Shown here: one piece after another, positions 39,085 through 48,987 of the stretch | How positions within the stretch are numbered: the first letter of the stretch is position 1 | Layout: each line of letters starts with the position of its first letter | Assembly (NCBI GenBank): GCA_015486015.1 | Contig: WFSL01000033.1 | Span: 12,691-76,690 of the forward strand | Direction: 5' to 3' | Length of the DNA: 64,000 bases | From: Aquificota bacterium | GTDB taxonomy: Bacteria; Thermosulfidibacterota; Thermosulfidibacteria; Thermosulfidibacterales; B14-G1 | The notes under the pieces: generated by a model | Database searches by the model: none | What the model was told of the DNA's origin: nothing | Seen by the model: the letters and a program-made list of their open reading frames with translations, nothing else | Translations under genes and position numbers: made by a program

Positions 39085-41250
39085 CTAAAGCCCCCTGGCC
39101 ACCTCTTCCAACTCGTAGGCCTCTATGATGTCCCCTTCCTTTATATCACCAAAGTCCTGAAGCCCCACACCACACTCATAGCCGGCAGCCACTTCCCTCA
39201 CATCCTCTTTGAACCGCTTGAGGGATGCCAGGCCTCCATCGTAAACCACCACCCCATCCCTAACAAGCCTCACCTTGGCGTTTCGTGTGATCTTGCCCTC
39301 ACGCACATAACATCCAGCTACCTTGCCCACCCTTGGCACCTGGAACACCTGTCTCACCTCTGCCCTACCTATACTCACCTCCCTGCGCTCTGGCTCCAGC
39401 ATACCCTCCATGGCCTTTTGCACATCCTCTATCAGGGCGTAAATCACCTGATAGAGGCGGATCTCGATATTCTCTTTCTCAGCAGCCTTCCTGGCCTGGG
39501 CATCTGGCCTCACATTGAACCCGATGATCACCGCCTTCGAGGCAGAGGCCAGCATCACGTCCGATTCGGTGATCCCACCAACCCCAGCATGCACAATGCA
39601 AACCTTCACCTCCTCGGTAGACAACCTCCTCAAGGATTCCCTTACGGCCTCCAACGAGCCCTGCACATCCGCCTTGAGGAGAATCCTGAACTCCATGGCC
39701 TCCCCCTCTGCAAGCTGACGCATGAGCTCCTCCAGAGAGACCCTCGGCTTTCCCATCTGTACCTCTCTGGCCTTACTCTGACGCTCACTACTGATCATCT
39801 TGGCCCTTCGCTCATTCTCCACCACCACGAAGGGCTCCCCTGCCAAAGGAACTCCCGTCAAGCCCAGCACTTCTACAGGCATAGAAGGGCCCGCCTTCTT
39901 CACTGGCCTACCTGTAAAATCCAGCATGGCCCGCACTTTCCCCCAATAAAGCCCTGCAATTACGGCATCACCCAAATGCAGGGTCCCATCCCTCACAAGG
40001 AACGTAGATACCGGCCCCCGTCTTGGGTCCAACTTAGCCTCTAAAACTGTACCCTTTGCAGGTCTATTGGGGTTGGCCTTTAACTCCAGCAGCTCAGCTT
40101 GGAGAATCACCATCTCCAATAGCTCCTGCACATTGGTCCCATGCTTGGCCGATATCTCCACAAATATGGTCTCCCCTCCCCATTCCTCAGGGATCAATCC
40201 ATGCTTAGCCAATTCCTGCTTCACCATTTCCGGATTGGCATTGGGTTTGTCTATCTTATTTATAGCTACCACTATGGGCACCCCTGCGGCCTTAGCATGA
40301 TTGATGGCCTCCACGGTCTGGGGCATCACCCCATCGTCCGCCGCCACCACCAGGATCACTATATCGGTTACCTGGGCCCCCCGAGCCCTCATTGTGGTAA
40401 AGGCATGATGCCCAGGCGTATCTATAAAGGTGATATCGCTCTCTGGAAGAGAGACCCTGTACGCACCTATATGCTGGGTTATACCCCCTGCCTCCCTTTC
40501 AGCCACATTGGTCTTGCGGATGTAGTCCAAAAGGGTGGTCTTTCCATGATCCACATGACCCATTATGGTGACCACAGGGGCCCTGGGTTCCAACCCTTCT
40601 TCCTCCATCATTACCTCTGCCCCTTCCCCCTCTTTCTTCACCTCAAATCCAAATACCTGGGCCACTTCAGCGGCCAGGTCAAAGGGGACCACCGTATCCT
40701 TCTCGGCCGCTACCCCTATCTTCCAAAGGGCATCCACCACTTCCTTCGAATCCACCTGCAAGAGGGAGGCCAACTCCACCACAGAAAGGGCCTCAGGCAG
40801 ATATGCCATGCCCTTCTCCATGTCTACCCTACCGGGCAGTACCTCCTGTTCCTCAGAATACTCCCCTTCTCTCCTCCTCTTCTTCTTCCTCTTAGGCCTT
40901 GTCCTCGGCCTGTAAATAAAAGGAGAACTTGTATCCTTAGGGGGAGCAGATCCTTTGGGAGGCGTCTCCACAGGAGGTTCTTCAATCACCACCCCCGAGG
41001 TCTCTGCCTCAACAGTGCCCTTCCCCTTTCCAGGGGCCTCCCTGATCTCCACCGTCACCTTCTCTTCAGTAGGCCCCTTCACGACATCAATCAATTGCTG
41101 GGCCTCCTCCCTCGTAAGAGAACTCCAGTGATTTGTACGCTCTATGCCTATTCCCCTAAGCCTCTCTAAGGCCTCCTTACTGGAGATACCCAATTCCCGG
41201 GCCAGTTGATAGATCCGAATCTTACTCTTGCCCTCTAAGGCCCCCCTCAC
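39085..41250 (-). CDS. infB: Translation initiation factor IF-2
   Basis: 721 residues. A short N-terminal IF2_N domain ([23 protein letters not shown]), a low-complexity linker with the basic run [10 protein letters not shown], a second IF2_N (about 148-195), then the GTPase: GHVDHGKTT (G1, about 231), GITQHIG (G2), DTPGH (G3), NKID (G4), SAKHG (G5), and C-terminal beta barrels. It delivers fMet-tRNA to the 30S subunit. GTG start two bases past the ylxR gene. Confidence 0.97.
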   Translation of the reverse strand: MRGALEGKSKIRIYQLARELGISSKEALERLRGIGIERTNHWSSLTREEAQQLIDVVKGPTEEKVTVEIREAPGKGKGTVEAETSGVVIEEPPVETPPKGSAPPKDTSSPFIYRPRTRPKRKKKRRREGEYSEEQEVLPGRVDMEKGMAYLPEALSVVELASLLQVDSKEVVDALWKIGVAAEKDTVVPFDLAAEVAQVFGFEVKKEGEGAEVMMEEEGLEPRAPVVTIMGHVDHGKTTLLDYIRKTNVAEREAGGITQHIGAYRVSLPESDITFIDTPGHHAFTTMRARGAQVTDIVILVVAADDGVMPQTVEAINHAKAAGVPIVVAINKIDKPNANPEMVKQELAKHGLIPEEWGGETIFVEISAKHGTNVQELLEMVILQAELLELKANPNRPAKGTVLEAKLDPRRGPVSTFLVRDGTLHLGDAVIAGLYWGKVRAMLDFTGRPVKKAGPSMPVEVLGLTGVPLAGEPFVVVENERRAKMISSERQSKAREVQMGKPRVSLEELMRQLAEGEAMEFRILLKADVQGSLEAVRESLRRLSTEEVKVCIVHAGVGGITESDVMLASASKAVIIGFNVRPDAQARKAAEKENIEIRLYQVIYALIEDVQKAMEGMLEPERREVSIGRAEVRQVFQVPRVGKVAGCYVREGKITRNAKVRLVRDGVVVYDGGLASLKRFKEDVREVAAGYECGVGLQDFGDIKEGDIIEAYELEEVARGL

Positions 41251-41252
41251 CC

Positions 41253-41834
41253 CTATCCCTCCTCTATCTGACGCAACTTTTCTGCCACAAAAAAGAGCCT
41301 ACGGGCAAGCCCTGCCTCTGTGACAGCCAATACCCCCAACGGTTTGGTAGAGAAAGCCTCTCCATACTCCTTGAGCCTCCCCACTTCAACCCAGGGCACC
41401 ATAGGGCAATGGAAAGCCCTCTTGCTCCTATCAGACAGGTCCTTAGCCAAGATGAGGAGACTCACCCTCCCCCTCTTGAGCTCCTTCCTTACAGCCTCTC
41501 TCCCTGTGATTAGGCATCCCACCTTCCTACAAAAGTGGAGGAGGGAAAAGAAACGCTCCTTATGCGCTTCATAAATCAAGGTCTCCAAGGCCTCAGGAGT
41601 TACACCCTCTATACGCCTCCTCAGTGCCTTGGAAATCCTATCCTTCCTCACCACCTTCTTCATGCATTCCCTCCTGGGGCATAAGTACATGCCCCTCCCT
41701 TCCAGCTTATGCTCCACATCCACCACCAGCCCTCCGTCGTCTGAGGCCACCAACCTCACCAGCTCCCCCTTATCCTTCCTGCTCCAACAACCCACGCATC
41801 TCCTCTCAGGCTTCTTCCCCTTCAACCTCAACAT
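41253..41834 (-). CDS. YlxR (DUF448)-L7Ae fusion protein
   Basis: 193 residues. The N-terminal part (about 7-85) is YlxR: RRCVGCWSRKDKGELVRLV, GRGMYLCPRRECMKKV. The C-terminal part (about 95-185) is an L7Ae-like RNA-binding fold: CRKVGCLITGREAVRKELKRG, VSLLILAKDLSDRSK. In Bacillus these are the separate genes ylxR and ylxQ in the same place between nusA and infB. A role in RNA or ribosome-linked processes is likely. It overlaps nusA by 29 bases. Confidence 0.88.
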   Translation of the reverse strand: MLRLKGKKPERRCVGCWSRKDKGELVRLVASDDGGLVVDVEHKLEGRGMYLCPRRECMKKVVRKDRISKALRRRIEGVTPEALETLIYEAHKERFFSLLHFCRKVGCLITGREAVRKELKRGRVSLLILAKDLSDRSKRAFHCPMVPWVEVGRLKEYGEAFSTKPLGVLAVTEAGLARRLFFVAEKLRQIEEG

Positions 41835-42876
41835 CCTCTGTTCTCACCTCAGAAAGCGGCTTGATATCTATCTTCCAGCCAGTCAATTTTGCAGCCAGCC
41901 TCACATTCTGACCCTTCTTGCCTATGGCCAATGAGAACTGATCGTCGTCCACCACCACAAAGGCCTCCTTCTTCCCTTCATCCAGTTCTATCTTGCGCAC
42001 GGTGGCAGGCTTAAGCGCATTAATAATGAAGGTTTTAGGTTCATCAGCGTATTGGACAATGTCAATGTTTTCTCCTTGGAGCTCCCTCACAATGCCCTGG
42101 ACCCTTGCTCCCCTTATCCCAACGCATGCCCCCACCCCGTCAATGTCGGGGTCCTTAGAAACCACTGCCACCTTAGAACGCTCACCAGGCTCCCTCGCTG
42201 CCGCCTTCAACTCCACCAGCCCGCTCATTACTTCGGGCATCTCCCTCTCGAACAGACGCGTCAAGAGCCTGGGATGGGTCCTGGAGAGCACTACCCTGGG
42301 CCCCTTACCCGTCTTCTTCACCTCCAACACGTAAAACTTGAGGGTATCTCCCCTCCTATAGCGCTCCCCCTTCACCTGCTCCTTGGCTGGGAGGATACCC
42401 TCTCCCTTACCCAGATCCACAATGATACTCCCCTTCTCCTCCCTTAGAACCTGACCAGAGACAATATCCCCTTCCCTCCCCTTATAGGTTCTGTACACCA
42501 CATCCCTCTCTGCCTCCTTGATCTTCTGGATCAACACCTGCTTAGCAGTCTGGGCGGCTATCCTCCCAAAGTCTGTTATCATATAGGGAACCTTCACGGT
42601 ATCTCCCACCTCCACATCGGGATCCATCTCCCTGGCCTCGTCAAGGGAGATTTCCCTGGCAGGGTTCTCTACCTCCTCCACCACTTCCTTTAACTGGAAA
42701 ACCTTCGCCTCTCCCTCAGAGAGGTCAAAAGAGACATCAAGCTCTATCTCAGGAGGAACCTTCTTTCTGGCAGCAGAAAGAAGGGCCATCTCAAGGGTTT
42801 CCACCAACACGTCCTTACTGATCCCCTTCTCCTGTTCCAACTGTTCCAATAGGTAAAGTATCTCCTTCTGTCTCAT
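41806..42876 (-). CDS. nusA: Transcription termination/antitermination protein NusA
   Basis: 356 residues, the short form without E. coli's C-terminal acidic repeats. N-terminal RNA-polymerase-binding domain (KDVLVETLEMALLSAARK), S1 domain (about 130-195: DIVSGQVLREEKGSIIVDLGKGEGILP), KH1 (VAVVSKDPDIDGVGACVGIRGARVQ) and KH2 (FSLAIGKKGQNVRLAAKLTGW). It modulates pausing and hairpin-dependent termination. The hairpin plus U-run ahead of this operon would be a natural target for its autoregulation. Confidence 0.96.
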   Translation of the reverse strand: MRQKEILYLLEQLEQEKGISKDVLVETLEMALLSAARKKVPPEIELDVSFDLSEGEAKVFQLKEVVEEVENPAREISLDEAREMDPDVEVGDTVKVPYMITDFGRIAAQTAKQVLIQKIKEAERDVVYRTYKGREGDIVSGQVLREEKGSIIVDLGKGEGILPAKEQVKGERYRRGDTLKFYVLEVKKTGKGPRVVLSRTHPRLLTRLFEREMPEVMSGLVELKAAAREPGERSKVAVVSKDPDIDGVGACVGIRGARVQGIVRELQGENIDIVQYADEPKTFIINALKPATVRKIELDEGKKEAFVVVDDDQFSLAIGKKGQNVRLAAKLTGWKIDIKPLSEVRTEDVEVEGEEA

Positions 42877-42884
42877 GGCTCCCC

Positions 42885-43340
42885 CTACCTATCCTCAAAC
42901 TCCAGGCGAGCTCGGGCTACGTCCTCATAAGAGACCTGCACATCTCCTTCCCCAGTGGTAAGCACGAATCCCCCCTCAACCACGTCCGAAAGCGTACCCA
43001 CAAGAGTCCTCCCACTCTTCAGCACTACCCTCACTGAACAACCCAAGCTCCTTCTGTAGTGCCCCTCCTTCTTCAACTCCCTTGTAAGCCCAGGAGAGGA
43101 GACCTCTAAGAAATACCGGGAAGGGATAAGATCCTCCACGTCGAGAATATCACCAATCTGGAGGCTCACCCTCTCACAATCTCCTAAGGTAACACCTCCC
43201 TCCCTGTCTATAAATATCTTCAAATAGCTGTGCTTCCCTGCAGGATGCCACTCCACGTCATAAAGCTCCAACCCTTCTTCCTCAAGGATAGGCTCCAGCA
43301 GCTCTGCTACCCTCTCCTCTATCTCTCCCTTCACACTCAT
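42885..43340 (-). CDS. rimP: Ribosome maturation factor RimP
   Basis: 151 residues: LEPILEEEGLELYDVEW, YLKIFIDREGGVTLGDCERVS, LEVSSPGLTRELKKEGHYRRSLG and a C-terminal SH3-like domain (LKSGRTLVGTLSDVVEGGF). It assists 30S assembly. First gene of the 13-gene operon, with nusA eight bases on. Confidence 0.95.
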   Translation of the reverse strand: MSVKGEIEERVAELLEPILEEEGLELYDVEWHPAGKHSYLKIFIDREGGVTLGDCERVSLQIGDILDVEDLIPSRYFLEVSSPGLTRELKKEGHYRRSLGCSVRVVLKSGRTLVGTLSDVVEGGFVLTTGEGDVQVSYEDVARARLEFEDR

Positions 43341-43369
43341 GACTTACCTTCCCTTGTCCGGTCACAAAC

Positions 43370-43391
43370 AAAAAAGTGGGCCTTGGCCCAC
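43370..43391 (-). terminator. Hairpin with U-run upstream of rimP: fadD terminator or operon attenuator
   Basis: Minus strand: GTGGGCC-AA-GGCCCAC, immediately followed by TTTTTTGTTTG. It ends the fadD transcript, and only 30 bases remain before the rimP start. A promoter for rimP therefore probably lies upstream, which would put this hairpin inside the rimP-nusA leader. A second small hairpin (CTCTTT-TCT-AAAGAG) is at 43405-43419. Confidence 0.75.
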
Positions 43392-43418
43392 CTTCAGGCC
43401 TCCCCTCTTTAGAAAAGA

Positions 43419-43445
43419 GATATACAAAAAGCCCCTTATTTGCAA
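43419..43445 (-). promoter_or_regulatory. Possible promoter of the rimP-nusA-infB operon
   Basis: Minus strand: TTGCAA, 15-base spacer (16 if the -35 is read as CTTGCA), TATATC. Spacing is short, so tentative; predicted leader about 70 bases including the terminator-like hairpin. Confidence 0.35.
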
Positions 43446-43482
43446 GTTCTCTATAAACATCCAAGGTGAAAAGGGGCGAGGT

Positions 43483-45189
43483 TTAACCCTTTTTAATCCC
43501 CTCCTCAGAAGCCCACCCCTTAGAGAACTCCCGCTCCTTCAATGCCCGGCGTAGCACCTTGCCAACCATGGATTTAGGGAGATCCTCCACAAACTCCACT
43601 TCCTTAGGCAACTTATAGGGGGCCAACCTCTCACTGCAAAAGCTCACCACCTCCTGTTCGGTCAGGGTGACGCCCTCCCTCTTCACTACATAGGCCTTCA
43701 CCACCTCCCCCTTATACCCATGGGGCACGCCAATGACTGCTGCCTCGAGGATCTTGGGGTGCTCGTAAAGCACCTCTTCTACCTCCCTGGGATAGATGTT
43801 GTACCCGCCAGAGATGATCATGTCCTTCTTCCTATCTACAATATAAAAGTACCCCTCCTCATCCATCCTGGCCATATCCCCTGTATGGAGCCAACCATCC
43901 CGTAAGGCCATAAAGGTCTCATCCAGCCTGTTCCAGTAACCCTTCATCACCTGGGGACCACTCACAACCAACTCCCCCACTTCACCTGGAGGCACATCCT
44001 CACCCGTATCCGGGTTTACCACCCTTGCCAAAGTATCGGGAACAGGGAGGCCTATGGAGCCAAATTTGCGCTTCCCCCAGATAGGGTTAACGTGGGTTAC
44101 AGGAGATGCCTCAGAGAGCCCATACCCCTCCACCACCCTCCCACCAGTAATGCGTTCAAACTCCTGGGCCACTTCTATGGGAAGTGGTGCGCCACCACTG
44201 ATGCACACCTCCACAGAAGAGAGATCCACCCTGTGGTGAGAGGCAAACCCGTTTATGGCCACGTATATGGTAGGAACACCTGGAAACATAGTGACCCGAT
44301 GCTTTCTGATGAGCCTCACCACCTCTTTAACCTCGAACCTGGGCACCAGGACCAAAGTAGCACCGATATAAAAACCCAAACCCATAACCGCTGTCATCCC
44401 ATAGACATGGAAGAAGGGGAGCACGCACATCAGCACCTCACCCCCTTCCTTTGCCTCATGACACCAGGCCCGAATCTGGAGCGTATTGGCTATGAGATTT
44501 GCGTGGGTAAGCATGGCTGCCTTTGCCAACCCTGTGGTTCCCCCGGTATATTGAAACACCGCCACGTCCTTCTGGGGATCCACCTCCACTGGTTCAGGCC
44601 CCCCTCCACCTCGAAGGAGGGGCTCAAAATCAACAATCTTGGAGCCAAACTGGGCCCTATCGAGCTTGGGCTTCCCCTTCATCTTCAGCGGAAACAGGAG
44701 ACTCAAAGGAAACGGCAAAAGGTTCTTCATTTTGGCGACAATGAGCCGCTCCACCAGGCCCTGATTCAGGGCCTCTTCAAACTTGAAGGCCAAAAAATCC
44801 AACGTAATCGCCACCTTCACCCTGGCATCTTGGAGAAGGGCGTTTAGCTCCCTGGAGGTGTACATGGGATTGAGCTGAACCACTACTCCCCCAATCTTGA
44901 GGATTGCATAAAATGCCATAGGAAAAACGGGACAGTTTGGCAGTAAGAGGGCTACACGATCCCCCTTTCTTAGCCCCATAGCCTGAAGGGAACCGGCCAG
45001 ACTGAGGGTGCAACGGTGGAGTTCCCTGTACGTGGTCTTCTTCCCAAAAAAGAGAAGGGCCTCCCTTTCCCCTGCTATCTCTACACCCCTCTCGAAGATA
45101 TAGAAGGCATTGACCTGGGGATACTCGAGATGATGAGGCACCTGATCAGGATAGAACCTCAACCATGGCCTCTCCCCTTGCCATGTCAT
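43483..45189 (-). CDS. fadD: Long-chain acyl-CoA synthetase (AMP-forming)
   Basis: 568 residues of the ANL superfamily. P-loop YTGGTTGLAKAAMLTH (about 215), EGYGLSEASPVTH, GWLHTGDMARMDEEGYFYIVDRKKDMIISGGYNIYPREVEE and the catalytic lysine region PKSMVGKVLRRALKE. It activates fatty acids to acyl-CoA. ATG at 45189, with AGGGGGC upstream. It follows the LutB-LutA fusion gene by about 65 bases on the same strand; together they suggest oxidation of organic acids. Confidence 0.93.
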   Translation of the reverse strand: MTWQGERPWLRFYPDQVPHHLEYPQVNAFYIFERGVEIAGEREALLFFGKKTTYRELHRCTLSLAGSLQAMGLRKGDRVALLLPNCPVFPMAFYAILKIGGVVVQLNPMYTSRELNALLQDARVKVAITLDFLAFKFEEALNQGLVERLIVAKMKNLLPFPLSLLFPLKMKGKPKLDRAQFGSKIVDFEPLLRGGGGPEPVEVDPQKDVAVFQYTGGTTGLAKAAMLTHANLIANTLQIRAWCHEAKEGGEVLMCVLPFFHVYGMTAVMGLGFYIGATLVLVPRFEVKEVVRLIRKHRVTMFPGVPTIYVAINGFASHHRVDLSSVEVCISGGAPLPIEVAQEFERITGGRVVEGYGLSEASPVTHVNPIWGKRKFGSIGLPVPDTLARVVNPDTGEDVPPGEVGELVVSGPQVMKGYWNRLDETFMALRDGWLHTGDMARMDEEGYFYIVDRKKDMIISGGYNIYPREVEEVLYEHPKILEAAVIGVPHGYKGEVVKAYVVKREGVTLTEQEVVSFCSERLAPYKLPKEVEFVEDLPKSMVGKVLRRALKEREFSKGWASEEGIKKG

Positions 45190-45255
45190 CACCGCCCCCT
45201 TTGCACTTCCCCCATTGAGTGAACAATTAGAAGAAGAAAACCCCTGAAAAACGCC

Positions 45256-47349
45256 CTATAATCCCCTGGCCCGTTTAAAGGCCCTCAATAGGAAGGTGGC
45301 CATATGGACCACCTCCACAGGCATCCCCTTCTTCTTCACACCGCCCCTGAGCTGCATAATGCAACTGGGGCAAGAAGTGACCACTGTCTGAATCCCCTCC
45401 TTTTCTATCCAGTCAAGCTTCTTCTTCAGGATCTCCCCTGAGATAGGGGGATATTTGAAGGCATAAAGCCCCGCACCACCACAACATAGATGGGCCTCCT
45501 CCCCCTCTACCAACTCAACCCCTTGTACCTGCCTCAGCAACTCCAAAGGCTCCTCTTTGATGCCAAGGTGACGCTCCAGATGGCAAGGGAAATGATAAGC
45601 TACCCTACCCTCATACACCCCTGGAAACTCGCCCCCACCAAGCTTCTTCAAGATATACTGACAAAGGCTGTAGGCCTCTGGCACGCTAAACCCCTCTTCC
45701 AAATAACTGTGAAAACCTGACTGGCAAGTGGCACACAAAAAGAGTAAGGGTTTGTCTAAGGGGACACTTACAAGATTCCTATAGGCCAATTCGCGCCACA
45801 GTCCCTTCTCCCCCACCGCCTTGGCAGGCAAACCGCAGCACTCTTCATGCATAAGCTGGAGAGAGACACCCATAGAGGTAAGGAGCCCTACTGCATCCCT
45901 CCCAATCTCAGGATAGATATACTCTATCATACATCCCACATAGAGGGTGGCCTCTCCCCCTTTCCCCACCTCCAAACCCTGAGTAATAGCCCAAGGGTGA
46001 AAGGGAGGGAGTTGGGGCCTCTCTAACACCCTCTCCTGAGTGATGGCCCTGGCGGGTCCGGGTAGATTCCTTATCTCCCGGGGTACCGCCAGATGCGAGA
46101 GCCCAGCAGCGCTCTCCAACACCCTCCTCTTAGATACCACCTTCACTGCCAAGCGCTCTGCCTCTCCCCCCTCCTTAGCAAGCTCTTTTACCCGCTCCAC
46201 CAGACGGGGGATGGGGATGCCCATGGGACATACCTCCAAACAAGTACCACATCCTGTACAGAGGCTGGCCACCTCCTTAGCCTCTTCCACCCCCTTAGTG
46301 ATGGCTGTCCAGACCGCACCGATACCCCCCATGTAAATCTTCGCAAAGGTATGGCCCCCTACGGTCCGATAAACGGGGCAGAAATTCATGCACGCACCAC
46401 ACCGAATGCACCTGAGGGCTTCCTTTAATATAGGATCCTCCATGGCCTTCTTGCGCCCATTGTCCAGCACCACCACGTGCATACTCCGACCCCGCCTCCA
46501 CTGAAATGGACCGGTAAATATGCTGAGATAACTGGAGTACCTGAGCCCTGCCGAGTTTATAGGCAGTATGTCAAATATGGCGAAGGCATCCTCCACCGTC
46601 TCTACAATCTTCTCCCAGCCCGTAAGGATGATCTGGGTGGAGGGAAGGGTAGAACAGAGTCGCCCGTTCCCCTCATTCGTCATGAGAAAGAAGGCGGGTA
46701 TATCGGCAGCCACGGCATTGATCCCCGTGATGCCCGTAGAGGCAGAGAGGAATTTAGACCTTAGGTCCTTCCCCACTTCCTTGGTAATAAGGTAAGGATC
46801 CTCTGGCACATCCCTCCCCCACACTTTTGAAAAGAGAGCCGCCACCTCCTCCTTTGTCTTGTGGATGGCGGGTACTATCAGATGAGAAGGCCTCTCACCC
46901 GCAAGCTGTATTATGCGCTCCCCCAGATCTGTTTCCACCACCTCCAGACCAAGAGACTCTAAGTAAGGATTGAGCTCGATCTCCTCACTGGTAATAGACT
47001 TCCCCTTCACCACCATGTCACCCCCGGAAGCCTGGGCCAGCTTTCCAATATGCTCACGGGCAGTGGCCGCATCAGCAGCCATGAAGAAGTGCCCACCACG
47101 GGCCTCTATGGCCGTTTTCACCTTTTCCCACAGTCCGTCAGCCTCAGAAAGGGCCTTTTCCTTCCTCTCCTTCCCATGCTCTACCCATGACCGAAAATCC
47201 CCCCACGCTTTCAAGGTCTTGTCCCTTTCCCGGGTAAATCTGGTCATGGCCCTCCCCAAGGCCTCACGAAGAACAGGATCCTTGACCACCTGCTGGAGGT
47301 GCCTCCATCTGACAGTGTATCCCTTAAGATCCCCCCACAGCCCCATCAT
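45256..47349 (-). CDS. LUD-domain / 4Fe-4S / CCG-domain oxidoreductase (LutB-LutA fusion)
   Basis: About 697 residues. Residues 1-290 are a LUD domain (NAVAADIPAFFLMTNEGNGRL); about 310-390 a ferredoxin domain with two clusters (CIRCGACMNFCPVYR, CTGCGTCLEVCPMGIPIP); the C-terminal third has two CCG-type cysteine-rich domains (YVGCMIEY ... EECCGLP; HLCCGGAGLYAF ... SCPSCIMQL). In Bacillus these are separate subunits LutB and LutA of lactate oxidation; fused forms accompany D-lactate or other 2-hydroxyacid dehydrogenases in sulfate reducers. No lutC or FAD dehydrogenase is adjacent, so the substrate is open. Confidence 0.88.
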   Translation of the reverse strand: MMGLWGDLKGYTVRWRHLQQVVKDPVLREALGRAMTRFTRERDKTLKAWGDFRSWVEHGKERKEKALSEADGLWEKVKTAIEARGGHFFMAADAATAREHIGKLAQASGGDMVVKGKSITSEEIELNPYLESLGLEVVETDLGERIIQLAGERPSHLIVPAIHKTKEEVAALFSKVWGRDVPEDPYLITKEVGKDLRSKFLSASTGITGINAVAADIPAFFLMTNEGNGRLCSTLPSTQIILTGWEKIVETVEDAFAIFDILPINSAGLRYSSYLSIFTGPFQWRRGRSMHVVVLDNGRKKAMEDPILKEALRCIRCGACMNFCPVYRTVGGHTFAKIYMGGIGAVWTAITKGVEEAKEVASLCTGCGTCLEVCPMGIPIPRLVERVKELAKEGGEAERLAVKVVSKRRVLESAAGLSHLAVPREIRNLPGPARAITQERVLERPQLPPFHPWAITQGLEVGKGGEATLYVGCMIEYIYPEIGRDAVGLLTSMGVSLQLMHEECCGLPAKAVGEKGLWRELAYRNLVSVPLDKPLLFLCATCQSGFHSYLEEGFSVPEAYSLCQYILKKLGGGEFPGVYEGRVAYHFPCHLERHLGIKEEPLELLRQVQGVELVEGEEAHLCCGGAGLYAFKYPPISGEILKKKLDWIEKEGIQTVVTSCPSCIMQLRGGVKKKGMPVEVVHMATFLLRAFKRARGL

Positions 47350-47482
47350 CACACCTCTCTCTTACCTCCTCATGGACATTGGGGGTATAACACAGCCCCC
47401 CAAGAGAAAAAAGCAAACCGGAAATGAATGGATTTACAACCTGATGCCCTTTTAGTACTTAAGTAAATCGGCTGGCTTAGTC

Positions 47483-48172
47483 ATGGAAAGTGGACATCAC
47501 TATACACTCAAAATAGGGGAACTCAAGACCGAGGAGAAACCTCGGGAGAAGCTCATAACCTACGGCCCCTCGGCACTGAAAAACTATGAGCTTATGGCCA
47601 TCATCCTATCTAAGGGTACCAGAAAGGAAGGGGTGCTGGAGACAGCCTATAGAATCATGGAACAGTATCACCCCGCCGTGCTTGAACAAGACCTCACAGT
47701 GGAAGAGGTGAAGACACTCTACCGTCTAAATACAGTCCATGCCTGCCAGTTTATAGCCACCTTAGAGCTTGGCAAGCGCCTATTTCAGAGAGGCAAGGAG
47801 ATTTATTTCCGCACTCCCATGCAGGTTTACGAATATTTAAAGAGCATGACCTTCCTCGCTAAGGAACACGTCAGGGCCCTCTACCTCGATGTGAAAAACC
47901 GACTTGTCAGGGAGGAAGTGATAAGTATTGGCGGCCTCAACTCCAGTCCCCTTTACCCCAGGGAAGTGATACGCCCAGCCCTCCTATGTAACGCCGCAGG
48001 CATCATCCTGGCACATAACCACCCCTCTGGAGACCCAACACCAAGCCCCTGCGACTTGGAGATCACCCAGAGGATCAAGGATGCCTGTATACTCCTAAAT
48101 GTAGAACTACTGGATCACATCATCCTGGGGGAAAAGGGGTATGTAAGCCTTCGAGAGAAGGGACAACTCTGA
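47483..48172 (+). CDS. radC: RadC family JAMM/MPN+ protein
   Basis: 229 residues. N-terminal helix-hairpin-helix-like part (YGPSALKNYELMAIILSKGTRKEGVLETA) and a C-terminal JAB1/MPN domain with the metal motif HNHPSGDPTPSPCD preceded by VIRPALLCNAAGIILAHNHP. The historical link to DNA repair is not supported by recent work; a metalloprotease-like activity is presumed. Only a weak ribosome site precedes the ATG. Divergent from the Lut fusion gene across 130 bases that contain the palindrome TACTTAAGTA. Confidence 0.93.
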   Translation: MESGHHYTLKIGELKTEEKPREKLITYGPSALKNYELMAIILSKGTRKEGVLETAYRIMEQYHPAVLEQDLTVEEVKTLYRLNTVHACQFIATLELGKRLFQRGKEIYFRTPMQVYEYLKSMTFLAKEHVRALYLDVKNRLVREEVISIGGLNSSPLYPREVIRPALLCNAAGIILAHNHPSGDPTPSPCDLEITQRIKDACILLNVELLDHIILGEKGYVSLREKGQL

Positions 48173-48198
48173 TAGCCTCCACCAGAGAAAATCCTCTG

Positions 48199-48984
48199 CT
48201 ACCGGTCCGAGCCTTTGGCCTCCTCCCAATAGCGGTCCATGGTCTCTAAATCCGCATCTTGGGGCAATCGCCCCTCCTGCCGAAGACGCTCCTCCACGTA
48301 ACTAAACCTCTTGATAAACCGCTTGTTGCATTGCCTCAAGGCATCCTCTGGATCCACACCCAAGAATCGGGCAAGATTCACTAAGGCAAAAAGTAGATCA
48401 CCCATCTCCCAGGCCATGCCCTCCTTATCTCCCTTCCTGCACGCCTCCTTAAATTCTCTGAATTCCTCTTCTACCTTCTCCCAAACGGGCTCCACCCTGG
48501 ACCAATCAAAACCCACCCTGGCTGCCTTCTCCTGAATCCTCATAGCCTGCAAAAGGGCAGGGAGGTAAGGCGGCACCCCCGAAAGGGCCGAGCGGTGATT
48601 CTCTTCTCTACCCTTGATGGCTTCCCAGTTTTCCAGGACCTCCTGGGCATCCCTGACGGTGACCTCACCAAAGACATGGGGATGGCGGCGAATGAGCTTC
48701 TGTGCAAGGACCTCCAAGACATGGGTTATGTCAAATTCCCCACCCTCCTTGGCAATTTGGGCATGAAAGACGATCTGGAGAAGCAGGTCCCCTAGCTCCT
48801 CCTTCAGCTTATCTGGGTCCCCATCGTCTATGGCGTCCACAACTTCATAGGCCTCTTCAATGAGATAGGGCTTCAAGGAGTCCCTGGTCTGTTCCCTATC
48901 CCAGGGACACCCACCCTCTCCCCGCAGCACCGACATGATTTCCACTACCCTCCAAAATGGGTCTTTCTCCTTAAGCTCCTTCAA
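48199..48984 (-). CDS. mazG: Nucleoside triphosphate pyrophosphohydrolase MazG
   Basis: 261 residues with two tandem MazG domains. The first has [27 protein letters not shown] and [14 protein letters not shown] (EExxE...ExxD metal site); the second has [12 protein letters not shown] and [25 protein letters not shown]. It hydrolyses (d)NTPs to monophosphates, clearing damaged nucleotides. It starts four bases past the yjbQ stop. Confidence 0.95.
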   Translation of the reverse strand: MKELKEKDPFWRVVEIMSVLRGEGGCPWDREQTRDSLKPYLIEEAYEVVDAIDDGDPDKLKEELGDLLLQIVFHAQIAKEGGEFDITHVLEVLAQKLIRRHPHVFGEVTVRDAQEVLENWEAIKGREENHRSALSGVPPYLPALLQAMRIQEKAARVGFDWSRVEPVWEKVEEEFREFKEACRKGDKEGMAWEMGDLLFALVNLARFLGVDPEDALRQCNKRFIKRFSYVEERLRQEGRLPQDADLETMDRYWEEAKGSDR

Positions 48985-48987
48985 GAC

